A stretch of 38,663 nucleotides of DNA, taken from Bacteroidales bacterium (GTDB lineage Bacteria > Bacteroidota > Bacteroidia > Bacteroidales > Paludibacteraceae). The notes beneath the pieces are model-generated. The model saw nothing but the letters and a program-made list of their open reading frames with translations. It was not told the DNA's origin and ran no database searches. Every line of letters starts with the position of its first letter. Position 1 is the stretch's first letter. Positions 28,599 through 35,849 of this stretch are shown piece by piece. Position numbers and translations under genes: made by a program. The stretch spans positions 1 through 38,663 of the forward strand of contig CAAFZS010000051.1 in the NCBI GenBank assembly GCA_900767595.1, written 5' to 3'.

Positions 28599-30164
28599 TT
28601 ATATAATCTCTTTGAGGACTTCACTCACGGTGGGGTGCGGGAAGACGACTTGTTGGAACTCGGGAAGCGTATAACCCATTCGAACCGCAAAAGAAGCAGC
28701 CGAAATGAACTCCGAACAAGGATTACCTATCATGTGCACACCGATAACCGATTGGGACTTACGGTCAATAATCATCTTGACAAGACCCGTCTCTCCCTCG
28801 TTCTCTGCTACAAAACGACCGCTAAACGTCATCGGTATCGAACGGACTTCAAACTTAGATGTATCACCCAAATACAACTCCGCCGTCTTGGCTTCGTCCA
28901 AACCTACAGAAGCAATCTCCGGATTGGTATAAACCACCGACGGAATAGCGTTATAAGCAATGCGCTGAACAGGAATCGTCTTAAGCATACGACCTACCGC
29001 TACCTCCGCCTGACGCGCAGCCACGTGGGCTAACATAATCTTACCCGTGACATCACCGGCGGCATAAACGTGGTCAAGGTTCGTCTTCATAAAATCATCC
29101 ACCACAATAGCACCGCGATTGTACTCCAAGTCCGTAAGCGCCTCTAAACCCGCCAGATTGGCTCTCCTCCCAACACACACCAACACCTTATCTACCGTAA
29201 TAGAACAGCCGTTTTTCGTCCGCTCAGCCAGCACTTCCTCGGAAACCGACGCCCCGGGCGTCGCCCCTAACCCCACCGACCCATCGGCGGGGGCACTACT
29301 GTTTCTACGGAAGTCTGTCTGTGCTCCTTGAGCGTCTGGTGACGCTGGCTGTTCTATATATACTATATTTCCATCAACTTTAGTCACTTTGGTGTTTTCG
29401 AGGATGGTGATGCCACTCTTGATATATTTATCCCGAAGAACCTTGACAATATCCGGATCCAGATTAGGCAGAATCGTCGGCATTGCCTCAATGACCGTAA
29501 CAGGAATACCTAATTCGTGATAAAGCGTAGCAAACTCCATTCCTATTACCCCACCCCCGACAATAGCAATCGATTCGGGAAGTTCGGTGGCAGATAAAGC
29601 CGCAGTAGAATCCCAGATGTGTGGATTGTGGATAGTGGATTGTGGATTGTCAGCAATTCCGGGAATAGGTGGAACGAAATTGTGGGAGCCGGTGCAGATG
29701 AGGAGGTTGGAAACCTCATAGACCGCTTCGCTGGCGGACCGCTGCGCTGGCAGACCGCCTTCGGCTGTAGGACCGCTCACTGCGTTTGCTGTAAGACAGA
29801 TAGACTCCGGGCTATAGGAGACGACGGAGGCTTTGGCATTGACGATGGTGCAATGTTCGTTATTGAGCTTGAGTTTGATGCCGGCTACGAGTTTGCGCAC
29901 GACTTTCGTCTTACGCTGAACCATCTTGGCATAATCAAACTGAACGCCCTCTGCTGTCACGCCGTATTTATCCGCGTGAAGAGCGTTATAATACTGTTTG
30001 GCACTATAAAGCAGGGTCTTGGTGGGAATACAACCTACATTAAGGCAAGTACCTCCCAAACTATCTTGTTCAAAAAGAACAACATCCTTACCCGCCTTTG
30101 AGGCGATAGCGGCAGCCGTATAGCCCGCAGGACCGGCACCTATTATTCCGAGAAAATATTTCAT
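28599..30164 (-). CDS. lpdA: Dihydrolipoyl dehydrogenase
   Basis: This flavoenzyme reoxidises dihydrolipoamide in 2-oxoacid dehydrogenases or the glycine cleavage system. The presence of gcvT nearby favours the latter. The 521-residue protein has the FAD motif IIGAGPAGYTAA, the redox cysteines C40 and C45 in GGTCLNVGCIPTK, the NAD motif IVGGGVIGMEFA and the dimer-interface dyad in PHPTVSE. It is about 60 residues longer than usual. The excess lies in three repeat-encoded segments: about 126-149, 172-183 and 272-315. All are between conserved blocks, so folding is probably kept. Confidence 0.95.
   Translation of the reverse strand: MKYFLGIIGAGPAGYTAAAIASKAGKDVVLFEQDSLGGTCLNVGCIPTKTLLYSAKQYYNALHADKYGVTAEGVQFDYAKMVQRKTKVVRKLVAGIKLKLNNEHCTIVNAKASVVSYSPESICLTANAVSGPTAEGGLPAQRSASEAVYEVSNLLICTGSHNFVPPIPGIADNPQSTIHNPHIWDSTAALSATELPESIAIVGGGVIGMEFATLYHELGIPVTVIEAMPTILPNLDPDIVKVLRDKYIKSGITILENTKVTKVDGNIVYIEQPASPDAQGAQTDFRRNSSAPADGSVGLGATPGASVSEEVLAERTKNGCSITVDKVLVCVGRRANLAGLEALTDLEYNRGAIVVDDFMKTNLDHVYAAGDVTGKIMLAHVAARQAEVAVGRMLKTIPVQRIAYNAIPSVVYTNPEIASVGLDEAKTAELYLGDTSKFEVRSIPMTFSGRFVAENEGETGLVKMIIDRKSQSVIGVHMIGNPCSEFISAASFAVRMGYTLPEFQQVVFPHPTVSEVLKEII
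29244..29348 (-). repeat. Hairpin-rich insert in lpd, NAD domain side
   Basis: Inverted repeats GACGCCC/GGGCGTC (29248-29262), CCGA-CCCA-TCGG (29276-29287) and AGCGTC-TGGT-GACGCT (29331-29346) occur in a row. They encode residues 272-312 (PASPDAQGAQTDF and onwards), an insert in frame between a strand of the NAD domain and the usual EVLAE region. Confidence 0.75.
29619..29651 (-). repeat. TCCACAA/TCCACTA heptamer repeat inside lpd
   Basis: The same heptamer as at 7162 and 7619, here in frame within the gene, encoding NPQSTIHNPH. On the sense strand it reads AATCCACAATCCACTATCCA. Confidence 0.85.
29720..29796 (-). repeat. Mini-hairpin array inside lpd
   Basis: On the plus strand GACC is followed by GC-TTC-GC, GC-TGC-GC, GCC-TTC-GGC and a longer GCTCACTGCGTTTGC unit, with GGCGGACC, GGCAGACC and TGTAGGACC spacers. 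It encodes SGPTAEGGLPAQRSASEAVY. A hairpin GAGGTT-GGA-AACCTC lies next to it at 29704-29718. Confidence 0.87.
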
Positions 30165-30170
30165 ATTTTT

Positions 30171-30196
30171 ATTGTGGATTGTGGATTGTGGATTGA
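30171..30196 (-). repeat. Heptamer repeat between the cation efflux gene and lpd
   Basis: ATTGTGG is repeated on the plus strand (sense TCCACAA) just upstream of the lpd start codon at 30164 and just after the stop of the previous gene. Confidence 0.85.
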
Positions 30197-31120
30197 TTAC
30201 TGGGCATCGATGGAGGGTTCGATGTGGATGGAGATTTGCATCTTTCCAAAGCGTTGACGCAGGGCGTGTTCGACGGCGGTCGCTATATCGTGAGCCGCGT
30301 GAACGGAGATGTTTCCGTCAACGACCAGATGTAACGATGCCAACATTTCCGGTCCGCTACGACGCGTTTTAAGTTCGTGTATGTCTTCCACCCCCTCCAC
30401 TCCAAGGGTGATCGTTTCTATCTCGTGTTCAATCACTTCCGGTAACGATGCGTCAAGCAGTTCACTCACCGCAGGTGCCATCATCTTAATCGCAATATAC
30501 ACAATAAACGCACTAATAAGTACGCACACGATCGGGTCTAAAATCACCCACTTGCCTCCCAATAGGATTGCTCCCCCGATACCGATAAGGGCTGCTACGG
30601 ACGAAAGAGCGTCGGTGCGGTGATGCCACGCATTAGCCATCACTACCGGACTATCTAATTTCTTTCCTACCCGATAGGTCCACTGATAAAGAGCCTCCTT
30701 GACCACAATCGAGATGAGGGCGGCCCAAAAAGCGAGCCAGGAAGGAGCCCCTACCCGGCCTCCCCCCGAAGGGGAGGAGAGGAGTGAGGATTGAGGAGAA
30801 AGGATTGAGGAAATTTCTTGGATACCGTGGTAGCAGAGGGAGATACCGACGGCGATTAATAAGACAGCCACTAAGAGCGTACCCAAAGTCTCGAATTTCC
30901 CGTGTCCGAAGTCGTGTTCTGCATCGGCGTCTTGTCCACCCAGATGTACCATAACCAGCACCACCCCATCGCTGATGAGGTCAGAGAGGGAGTGAACGGC
31001 ATCGGCAATCATGGCCGCACTGGCACCAAAGATACCGGCAAGCAGTTTAAGAGCCGAGAGCAAGAGATTGACTACGGCACCGAGGATGGTAATATGCTTT
31101 AATTGCGCAATGCGGGACAT
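30197..31120 (-). CDS. Cation diffusion facilitator (CDF) family efflux protein
   Basis: This 307-residue membrane protein exports divalent metal ions such as zinc or manganese. It has six membrane helices, with the family motifs ASAAMIADAVHSLSDLISD and HDFGHGKFETLG in the first half and NAWHHRTDALSS in the fifth helix, where the metal residues lie. The C-terminal cytoplasmic domain ends with SIHIEPSID. Residues about 103-124 are a repeat-encoded loop (SILSPQSSLLSSPSGGGRVG) between helices. The ATG at 31120 shares a base with the gcvT stop (TGATG). Confidence 0.9.
   Translation of the reverse strand: MSRIAQLKHITILGAVVNLLLSALKLLAGIFGASAAMIADAVHSLSDLISDGVVLVMVHLGGQDADAEHDFGHGKFETLGTLLVAVLLIAVGISLCYHGIQEISSILSPQSSLLSSPSGGGRVGAPSWLAFWAALISIVVKEALYQWTYRVGKKLDSPVVMANAWHHRTDALSSVAALIGIGGAILLGGKWVILDPIVCVLISAFIVYIAIKMMAPAVSELLDASLPEVIEHEIETITLGVEGVEDIHELKTRRSGPEMLASLHLVVDGNISVHAAHDIATAVEHALRQRFGKMQISIHIEPSIDAQ
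30747..30810 (-). repeat. G/C-rich hairpin plus GAGGATT repeat in the CDF gene
   Basis: CTCCCC-CCGAA-GGGGAG is followed by near-tandem GAGTGAGGATTGAGGAGAAA units. It encodes SILSPQSSLLSSPSGGGRVG. The hairpin is of the same kind as those at 5802 and 18073. Confidence 0.7.
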
Positions 31121-32190
31121 CACACTATCTGTGCAGGGATTAGTTTCTCACGGATGCGGATATAAACGATGGTTTCTTTTTTGGCAAAAGCGGTTTGGAC
31201 ATAGCCCATAGCGATACCTTGGTTGGTGGTCGGGCACATGATACCGCTGGTGACATTACCGATCTTATTGCCTTCGGCATCGCAGATATCGTAGCCGTTG
31301 CGCGGAATAGCGCGTTCTTGGCAAACCATATGAACGAGTTTGCGTTGTACACCTTCGGATTTTTGCTTGAGCAGGAACTCTTTATCGATAAAGTCCTTAG
31401 CATCGAGTTTGGTTATCCAACCCAGTCCTGCCTCAAGGGGAGAAGTGGTGTCATCAATATCGTGGCCGTACAAGCAGTACCATTTCTCCAGACGCAACGA
31501 ATCGCGTGCACCCAGTCCGATGGGAGCCAGTCCGTATTCTTTACCTACCTCAAAGAGGGCGTTCCAGATCTGCATGGCTGCTTCCACAGGGAAATACAGT
31601 TCAAAGCCACCGGCACCGGTATAACCGGTATTACTGAGAATAACCCCTTGGATACCGGCAAACGACCACTCGCGGAAAGCGTAATAAGGGATAGCAGAGA
31701 GGTCTGCGTCGGTTAGTTTTTGGAGCATCTCGGTGGCTTTCGGTCCTTGAACAGCGAGTTGACCGTACTTAGCACTTGCGTTCTCCAGACTAACGCCGAA
31801 GGTGTTTTGTTTATTCACCCACGCCCAGTCTTTGTCGATATTACCGGCATTGACAACGAGGAGGTATTTGGTGGTAGAGTACTTATATATAATAAGGTCA
31901 TCCACGATACCGCCTTGTCCGTTGGGGAAACAGGTATATTGTGCTTTACCGGCATCGAGTTTGCTGACATCATTAGTGGTGATATACTGCAAGAAGTCGA
32001 GGGCTTTCTCGCCTTTGACCCAGAACTCGCCCATATGGCTGACATCAAACACCCCTACCCCTTCGCGAACGATCTTATGTTCGGTTGTGATTCCGGTAGG
32101 ATAACAAATAGGCATATTAAACCCGGCAAACTCTGCCATCTTAGCTCCGAGCGCAATGTGCGTATCGGTAAAAGGAGTAACTTTTAACAT
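31120..32190 (-). CDS. gcvT: Aminomethyltransferase (glycine cleavage system T protein)
   Basis: GcvT takes the aminomethyl group from lipoyl-H protein and passes one carbon to tetrahydrofolate, releasing ammonia. The 356-residue protein starts MLKVTPFTDTHIALGAKMAEF and has FDVSHMGEFWVKG, NTGYTGAGGFELY and GLGARDSLRLEKWYCLYGHDID, all standard family segments. Together with the nearby lpd it covers two parts of the glycine cleavage system, but gcvP and gcvH are not in the window. It overlaps pepT by seven bases. Confidence 0.96.
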   Translation of the reverse strand: MLKVTPFTDTHIALGAKMAEFAGFNMPICYPTGITTEHKIVREGVGVFDVSHMGEFWVKGEKALDFLQYITTNDVSKLDAGKAQYTCFPNGQGGIVDDLIIYKYSTTKYLLVVNAGNIDKDWAWVNKQNTFGVSLENASAKYGQLAVQGPKATEMLQKLTDADLSAIPYYAFREWSFAGIQGVILSNTGYTGAGGFELYFPVEAAMQIWNALFEVGKEYGLAPIGLGARDSLRLEKWYCLYGHDIDDTTSPLEAGLGWITKLDAKDFIDKEFLLKQKSEGVQRKLVHMVCQERAIPRNGYDICDAEGNKIGNVTSGIMCPTTNQGIAMGYVQTAFAKKETIVYIRIREKLIPAQIV

Positions 32191-33395
32191 TTTTCTATGA
32201 TTTTAATGATTAATTGCGAAGCTAATTCAAGGGAGGGTATCGGCAGGTACTCAAACCGGCTGTGGAAGTTCTCTCCTCCCGCAAAGATATTCGGACACGG
32301 CAGTCCTTCGAAGGACAGTCGAGCGCCATCGGTACCGCCACGGATAGGTTGCACCTTGGGTGTGATACCCAGTTCCTTCATCGATTCCTCCACGAGGGTG
32401 ACAATATGCATTACCGGTTCGATCTTGGTGCGCATATTATAGTACTGGTCGCGAAGTTTAATCTCCGCCGTTCCTTCCCCGTATTCGCGGTTGACCTTAC
32501 GCACAAGATGTTCAATCTCGCGTTTACGGCTCTCAAAACGAATACGGTCGTGGTCGCGGATGATATAATTAAGAGTCGTCTCTTCGACCGTTCCTGTCAT
32601 TCCAATGAGGTGATAGAATCCCTCGTAGGCTTGCGTATGCTCGGGTGTCTCCCAACGGGGCAGCATCACCGCCAGTTGGTAGGCGATACGCATCGAGTTG
32701 ACCATCTTATGATAGGCATACCCCGGGTGGACATTGGTGCCGTGAATAGTAATCTGACAGGCGGCAGCATTGAAGTTCTCGTATTCGAGTTCGCCTATGG
32801 CTCCGCCGTCCATAGTATAAGCGAAGTCGCACCCGAAACGCTGCACATCGAAGTGGTCGGCGCCTTGGCCTATCTCCTCGTCGGGAGTAAAACCGATACG
32901 AATCTTCCCGTGTTGAATCTCGGGATGGGCGATGAGGTACTCGCAAGCACTGACAATCTCCGCTATACCGGCTTTGTCGTCAGCCCCGAGCAGGGTCTTA
33001 CCGTCGGTGACGATGATGTCCTGTCCCTTATAACGGAGGATCTCGGGATACTTAGCGGTCTCGAGAACGATGTTTTCTTTTTCGTTCAGTACGATGTCTT
33101 GCCCGTCGTAGTCGGTTACGATACGCGGATGGATGTTTTTTCCGCTCGCATCGGGCGAGGTGTCCATATGCGCAATGAATCCGACGGTAGGTTTGCCTTC
33201 TACATTAGCAGGCAAGGTCGCGGTCACATACCCGTTATCATCTAACTCCACTTCGGTCAGGCCGAGGGTGGTCAGCTCGTCTCTCAAATACTGAGCAAAC
33301 GTCATCTGCCCCGGTGTTGAAGGGGTAAGATTTGTAGCCTCATCAGAGGTGGTACAGAAACTGACATACTTTAAAAATCGATCTACAATGGTCAT
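32184..33395 (-). CDS. pepT: Peptidase T (tripeptide aminopeptidase)
   Basis: PepT removes the N-terminal residue of tripeptides in the cytoplasm. The 403-residue M20-family protein has the zinc ligands H76 in AHMDTSPDASG, D139/D140 in LLGADDKAG, E173/E174 in TPDEEIGQG, D196 in YTMDGG and a late histidine in GGENFHSRFE. The ATG at 33395 overlaps the stop of the upstream dehydrogenase (ATGA). The longer open frame reading from 33485 lies inside that gene and is not used. Confidence 0.96.
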   Translation of the reverse strand: MTIVDRFLKYVSFCTTSDEATNLTPSTPGQMTFAQYLRDELTTLGLTEVELDDNGYVTATLPANVEGKPTVGFIAHMDTSPDASGKNIHPRIVTDYDGQDIVLNEKENIVLETAKYPEILRYKGQDIIVTDGKTLLGADDKAGIAEIVSACEYLIAHPEIQHGKIRIGFTPDEEIGQGADHFDVQRFGCDFAYTMDGGAIGELEYENFNAAACQITIHGTNVHPGYAYHKMVNSMRIAYQLAVMLPRWETPEHTQAYEGFYHLIGMTGTVEETTLNYIIRDHDRIRFESRKREIEHLVRKVNREYGEGTAEIKLRDQYYNMRTKIEPVMHIVTLVEESMKELGITPKVQPIRGGTDGARLSFEGLPCPNIFAGGENFHSRFEYLPIPSLELASQLIIKIIEKC

Positions 33396-34303
33396 AGTAC
33401 TATATTCATTTGGTTGATATCTGAGTTTACAAACGCGAGGATATTGTCCGTCACATTCTCGCACATCTTCAGCCGGTCGTCCCACGTACCTGTTCCTACG
33501 TGAGGCGAGAGGACCACATTGTCCAACTGTTTGAGTTCCTCGCTAATCGCAGGTTCGAACTCATAAACATCGAGTGCAGCACCGGCTATCCTACCCTCTT
33601 GCAAGGCTTTGATCAGTGCCCGCTCGTCCACGTGCGCTCCCCGCGCGGTGTTGATAAGGAAAGCGGTCGGTTTCATCAGACCTAACTCGGCAGCACCAAT
33701 TAGGTGATGGGTTGCCTCGGTATAGGGCAAGTGCAGCGACACAAAGTCCGCCGCTTTCAATAAATCCTCCTTATTTACGAATGTGGCGCTAAATTTCTCC
33801 TCTATCTCTTGGGGCAGACGATGGCGGTTGTGATAAACAATCCTCATTCCCGAAGCGACGGCTCTGCGGGCTACGGCTTGTCCGATACGGCCTAAGCCGA
33901 TGATACCCAAGGTCTTCCCGAACAGGGCCCGTCCGAGGTTATTCATCACCCCGAAAGGCTCAGCGGTACCCAGTCTTACTTTGCGGTCAAGTTCGGCAGT
34001 GCGTCGAGCCACAGCGTGCATCAGCGAGAAAGCCAGTTCGGCGGTAGGTTCGATGACGGGTTGCGGAGTGTTGGTGACGCGTATGCCTCGTTCGCGGCAG
34101 GTATCGAGGTCGATATTGTTATACCCCACACCGAAGTTAGCGATTAACCGTAGCGAGGGCATAGCCGTTATCATCTCTCGGGTTACGGGATAATCGAAGG
34201 TGCTGATTAGCACTTCCGCCTCACTAAAAGGAACGAACAATTCGTGGCCTTTTAGTCGCTCAAAACCTTCTTTTGGAAGGGGTGTTGTGAACGCAATTTT
34301 CAT
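33392..34303 (-). CDS. D-2-hydroxyacid dehydrogenase, NAD-binding
   Basis: This 303-residue protein reduces a 2-oxoacid to the D-2-hydroxyacid or the reverse; glyoxylate/hydroxypyruvate and phosphoglycerate are family substrates. It has the dinucleotide motif GLGRIG at 136-141, catalytic R221 in NTARGAH, E250 in YEFEP and H268 in SPHVGTGTW. There is no C-terminal ACT domain, so it is not a long-form SerA. The ATG at 34303 follows the minus-strand promoter at 34312. It is the first gene of the long operon. Confidence 0.9.
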   Translation of the reverse strand: MKIAFTTPLPKEGFERLKGHELFVPFSEAEVLISTFDYPVTREMITAMPSLRLIANFGVGYNNIDLDTCRERGIRVTNTPQPVIEPTAELAFSLMHAVARRTAELDRKVRLGTAEPFGVMNNLGRALFGKTLGIIGLGRIGQAVARRAVASGMRIVYHNRHRLPQEIEEKFSATFVNKEDLLKAADFVSLHLPYTEATHHLIGAAELGLMKPTAFLINTARGAHVDERALIKALQEGRIAGAALDVYEFEPAISEELKQLDNVVLSPHVGTGTWDDRLKMCENVTDNILAFVNSDINQMNIVL

Positions 34304-34311
34304 TTTCGCTT

Positions 34312-34361
34312 GCAAAGTTACAAAAAAATTTGCGTATCTGCAAAAAAAAGTGTAATTTTGT
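34312..34361. promoter_or_regulatory. Divergent promoter pair between the dehydrogenase operon and ddh
   Basis: Plus strand: TTTG at 34329-34332 and TAATTTTGT at 34353-34361, for ddh. Minus strand: TTTG at 34344-34341 and TAACTTTGC at 34320-34312, for the nine-gene operon. The layout copies the divergent block at 4549-4598. Confidence 0.75.
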
Positions 34362-34390
34362 AGCGTTTTTTGAAAAATACACTGAAAACA

Positions 34391-35248
34391 ATGATAAAAG
34401 TTGCCCTTTTTGGTTACGGAAATATCGGTCATTATGCCGAGCAAGCCGTTCGTCAAGCATCGGACTTGGAACTCGTTGGGATCTTCCATCATGATGAGTT
34501 TCAACAGACCCTAGAGGCCAAACCCGATGTGGTGTTACTCTCTATCCCTTCTCGCGAAGTACCAAATGTCGCTCCGCTTTTCCTTGAAGCGGGTATCTCC
34601 ACGGTGGACAGTTTCGATATCCACGCGGATATCCCTGCCGTGCGGAAGCAGTTGAATGATGTAGCAAAGAACGCAGTGAGTATCCTTTCTGCAGGTTGGG
34701 ACCCGGGAACGGATAGTGTGATGAGGTGTCTGTTAGAGGCTATGGCACCGGGCGGAACGACCTATACGAACTTCGGTCCCGGTCGCTCGATGGGACACAC
34801 GGTGGTAGCGAAAAGTAAGCCGGGAGTCAAAGATGCCCTGTCGATGACTCTTCCTGTAGGCAAAGGCGTGCACAAACGCGAAGTGTATGTAGTGCTCGAG
34901 AAAGGTGCTCTTCTCGGCGAAGTGGAACAAGCCATTAAGACGGATCCCTATTTTGTGAACGATGATACAAAGGTGATTGCGGTACCGAGCTTGGACGGGA
35001 TTAGTACGGTGCAACACGGTGTAATGATTGAGCGCAACGGAGTGAGCGGCGTGACGGATAACCAACGGATGTCGTTTGAGATGACCATCAATAACCCTGC
35101 CCTCACGGGACAAGTGATGACCTCTTGTGCCAGGGCGGCGTATCGTCTTGCTGAGCAAAAGCAGTTCGGGTGCTATACCCTTATTGAACTGCCCTTGGTC
35201 AGTTTATTACCCGGCACAGCCGAAGAAAATGTTAAACGCTTAGTCTAG
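34391..35248 (+). CDS. ddh: Diaminopimelate dehydrogenase
   Basis: Ddh makes meso-diaminopimelate from tetrahydrodipicolinate, ammonia and NADPH in a single step, for cell-wall and lysine synthesis. The 285-residue protein starts MIKVALFGYGNIGHYAEQAV, an NADP-binding GYGNIG motif. It has SIPSREVPNVAPLFLEAGISTVDSFDIH, SAGWDPGTDSVMR and the substrate loop GPGRSMGHT. The earlier in-frame TTG at 34370 lies in the promoter region, so I use the ATG at 34391. Length is close to that of corynebacterial-type Ddh. Confidence 0.95.
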   Translation: MIKVALFGYGNIGHYAEQAVRQASDLELVGIFHHDEFQQTLEAKPDVVLLSIPSREVPNVAPLFLEAGISTVDSFDIHADIPAVRKQLNDVAKNAVSILSAGWDPGTDSVMRCLLEAMAPGGTTYTNFGPGRSMGHTVVAKSKPGVKDALSMTLPVGKGVHKREVYVVLEKGALLGEVEQAIKTDPYFVNDDTKVIAVPSLDGISTVQHGVMIERNGVSGVTDNQRMSFEMTINNPALTGQVMTSCARAAYRLAEQKQFGCYTLIELPLVSLLPGTAEENVKRLV

Positions 35249-35284
35249 ATTACCTAGATTACCTAGACTACCTAGATTACCTAG
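35249..35284 (+). repeat. Nonamer tandem repeat before a start codon
   Basis: Four copies of the nonamer ATTACCTAG (one with ACTACCTAG) follow the ddh stop codon and end two bases before the ATG at 35286. This has the same position as the heptamer repeats elsewhere. Confidence 0.85.
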
Positions 35285-35285
35285 T

Positions 35286-35849
35286 ATGACTAAAACAGAA
35301 ATAGAAGCGCGCGTTGTCAAGGCGCAAGAATTGTTTAAGCAGGGGTTTAACTGTTCGCAATCGGTTTTTGCCGCTTGTGCAGACCTTTATGGTATAGAGG
35401 ACGAGGCATTGGCTTTGCGTCTGGCGGCGAGTTTCGGTGGCGGTATTGGTCGTATGCGACTCACGTGCGGAGCCGCTTGCGGGATGTTTATGCTAGCGGG
35501 ATTAGAGAACGGTTCGGCTACGGCCGGCGATGCTGATGGTAAGAAACGCAATTACGAACTCGTGCAGCAGTTAGCCGCCGAGTTCAAGGCGCAGCACGGG
35601 TCTATTACCTGTTCCGACCTCTTAGGTCTTACAGCGCAGCGGTCTTGCAGCGATAGCGGTCCTACAGCGCAGCGGTCTTGCAGCGATAGCGGTCCTACCC
35701 CCTCCGAAAGGACAGAGGAGTACTACCGCAAGCGCCCTTGCGTAGAGACGGTTGGCAATGCCGTTCGAATATATCTTACAGCGCAGCGGTCTTTCAGCGA
35801 AAGCGGTCCTACAGGCGTAGCCGGTCTTACAGCAAAGCGGTCTAAATAA
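35286..35849 (+). CDS. C_GCAxxG_C_C family protein
   Basis: This 187-residue protein belongs to the redox-active family named after its cysteine motif: C23 in GFNCSQSVF, CGAACGMFMLAG at 61-72, C109 in ITCSDLLG and C152 in KRPCVETVG. The biochemical role is unknown; a redox or metal function is likely. Two parts are repeat-encoded: residues 115-142 between the third and last motif (LTAQRSCSDSGPTAQRSCSD) and the C-terminal 24 residues. Its TAA overlaps the ATG of the MFS gene. Confidence 0.9.
   Translation: MTKTEIEARVVKAQELFKQGFNCSQSVFAACADLYGIEDEALALRLAASFGGGIGRMRLTCGAACGMFMLAGLENGSATAGDADGKKRNYELVQQLAAEFKAQHGSITCSDLLGLTAQRSCSDSGPTAQRSCSDSGPTPSERTEEYYRKRPCVETVGNAVRIYLTAQRSFSESGPTGVAGLTAKRSK
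35625..35697 (+). repeat. Mini-hairpin array inside the C_GCAxxG gene
   Basis: A 33-base unit is repeated twice in tandem: spacer GGTCTTACA with GC-GCA-GC, then GGTCTTGCA with GC-GATA-GC. It encodes TAQRSCSDSGP twice. Each copy has two hairpins of different sequence, and the array is in the sense direction. Confidence 0.9.
35774..35843 (+). repeat. Mini-hairpin array at the 3' end of the C_GCAxxG gene
   Basis: Hairpins GC-GCA-GC, GC-GAAA-GC, GGC-GTA-GCC and GC-AAA-GC with TTACA, GGTCTTTCA, GGTCCTACA and GGTCTTACA spacers. It makes the C-terminal tail LTAQRSFSESGPTGVAGLTA and ends only five bases from the next ATG. Confidence 0.9.

Noticed and set aside
34304..34504. N-terminal extension of the 2-hydroxyacid dehydrogenase
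   Set aside because: It overlaps the divergent promoter pair and the start of ddh, and the family begins at MKIAFTTPLP.
35625..35843. CRISPR array for the spaced repeats
   Set aside because: Units are only 16-22 bases, the variable parts are self-complementary hairpins rather than unique spacers, the arrays are inside open frames, and there are no cas genes.
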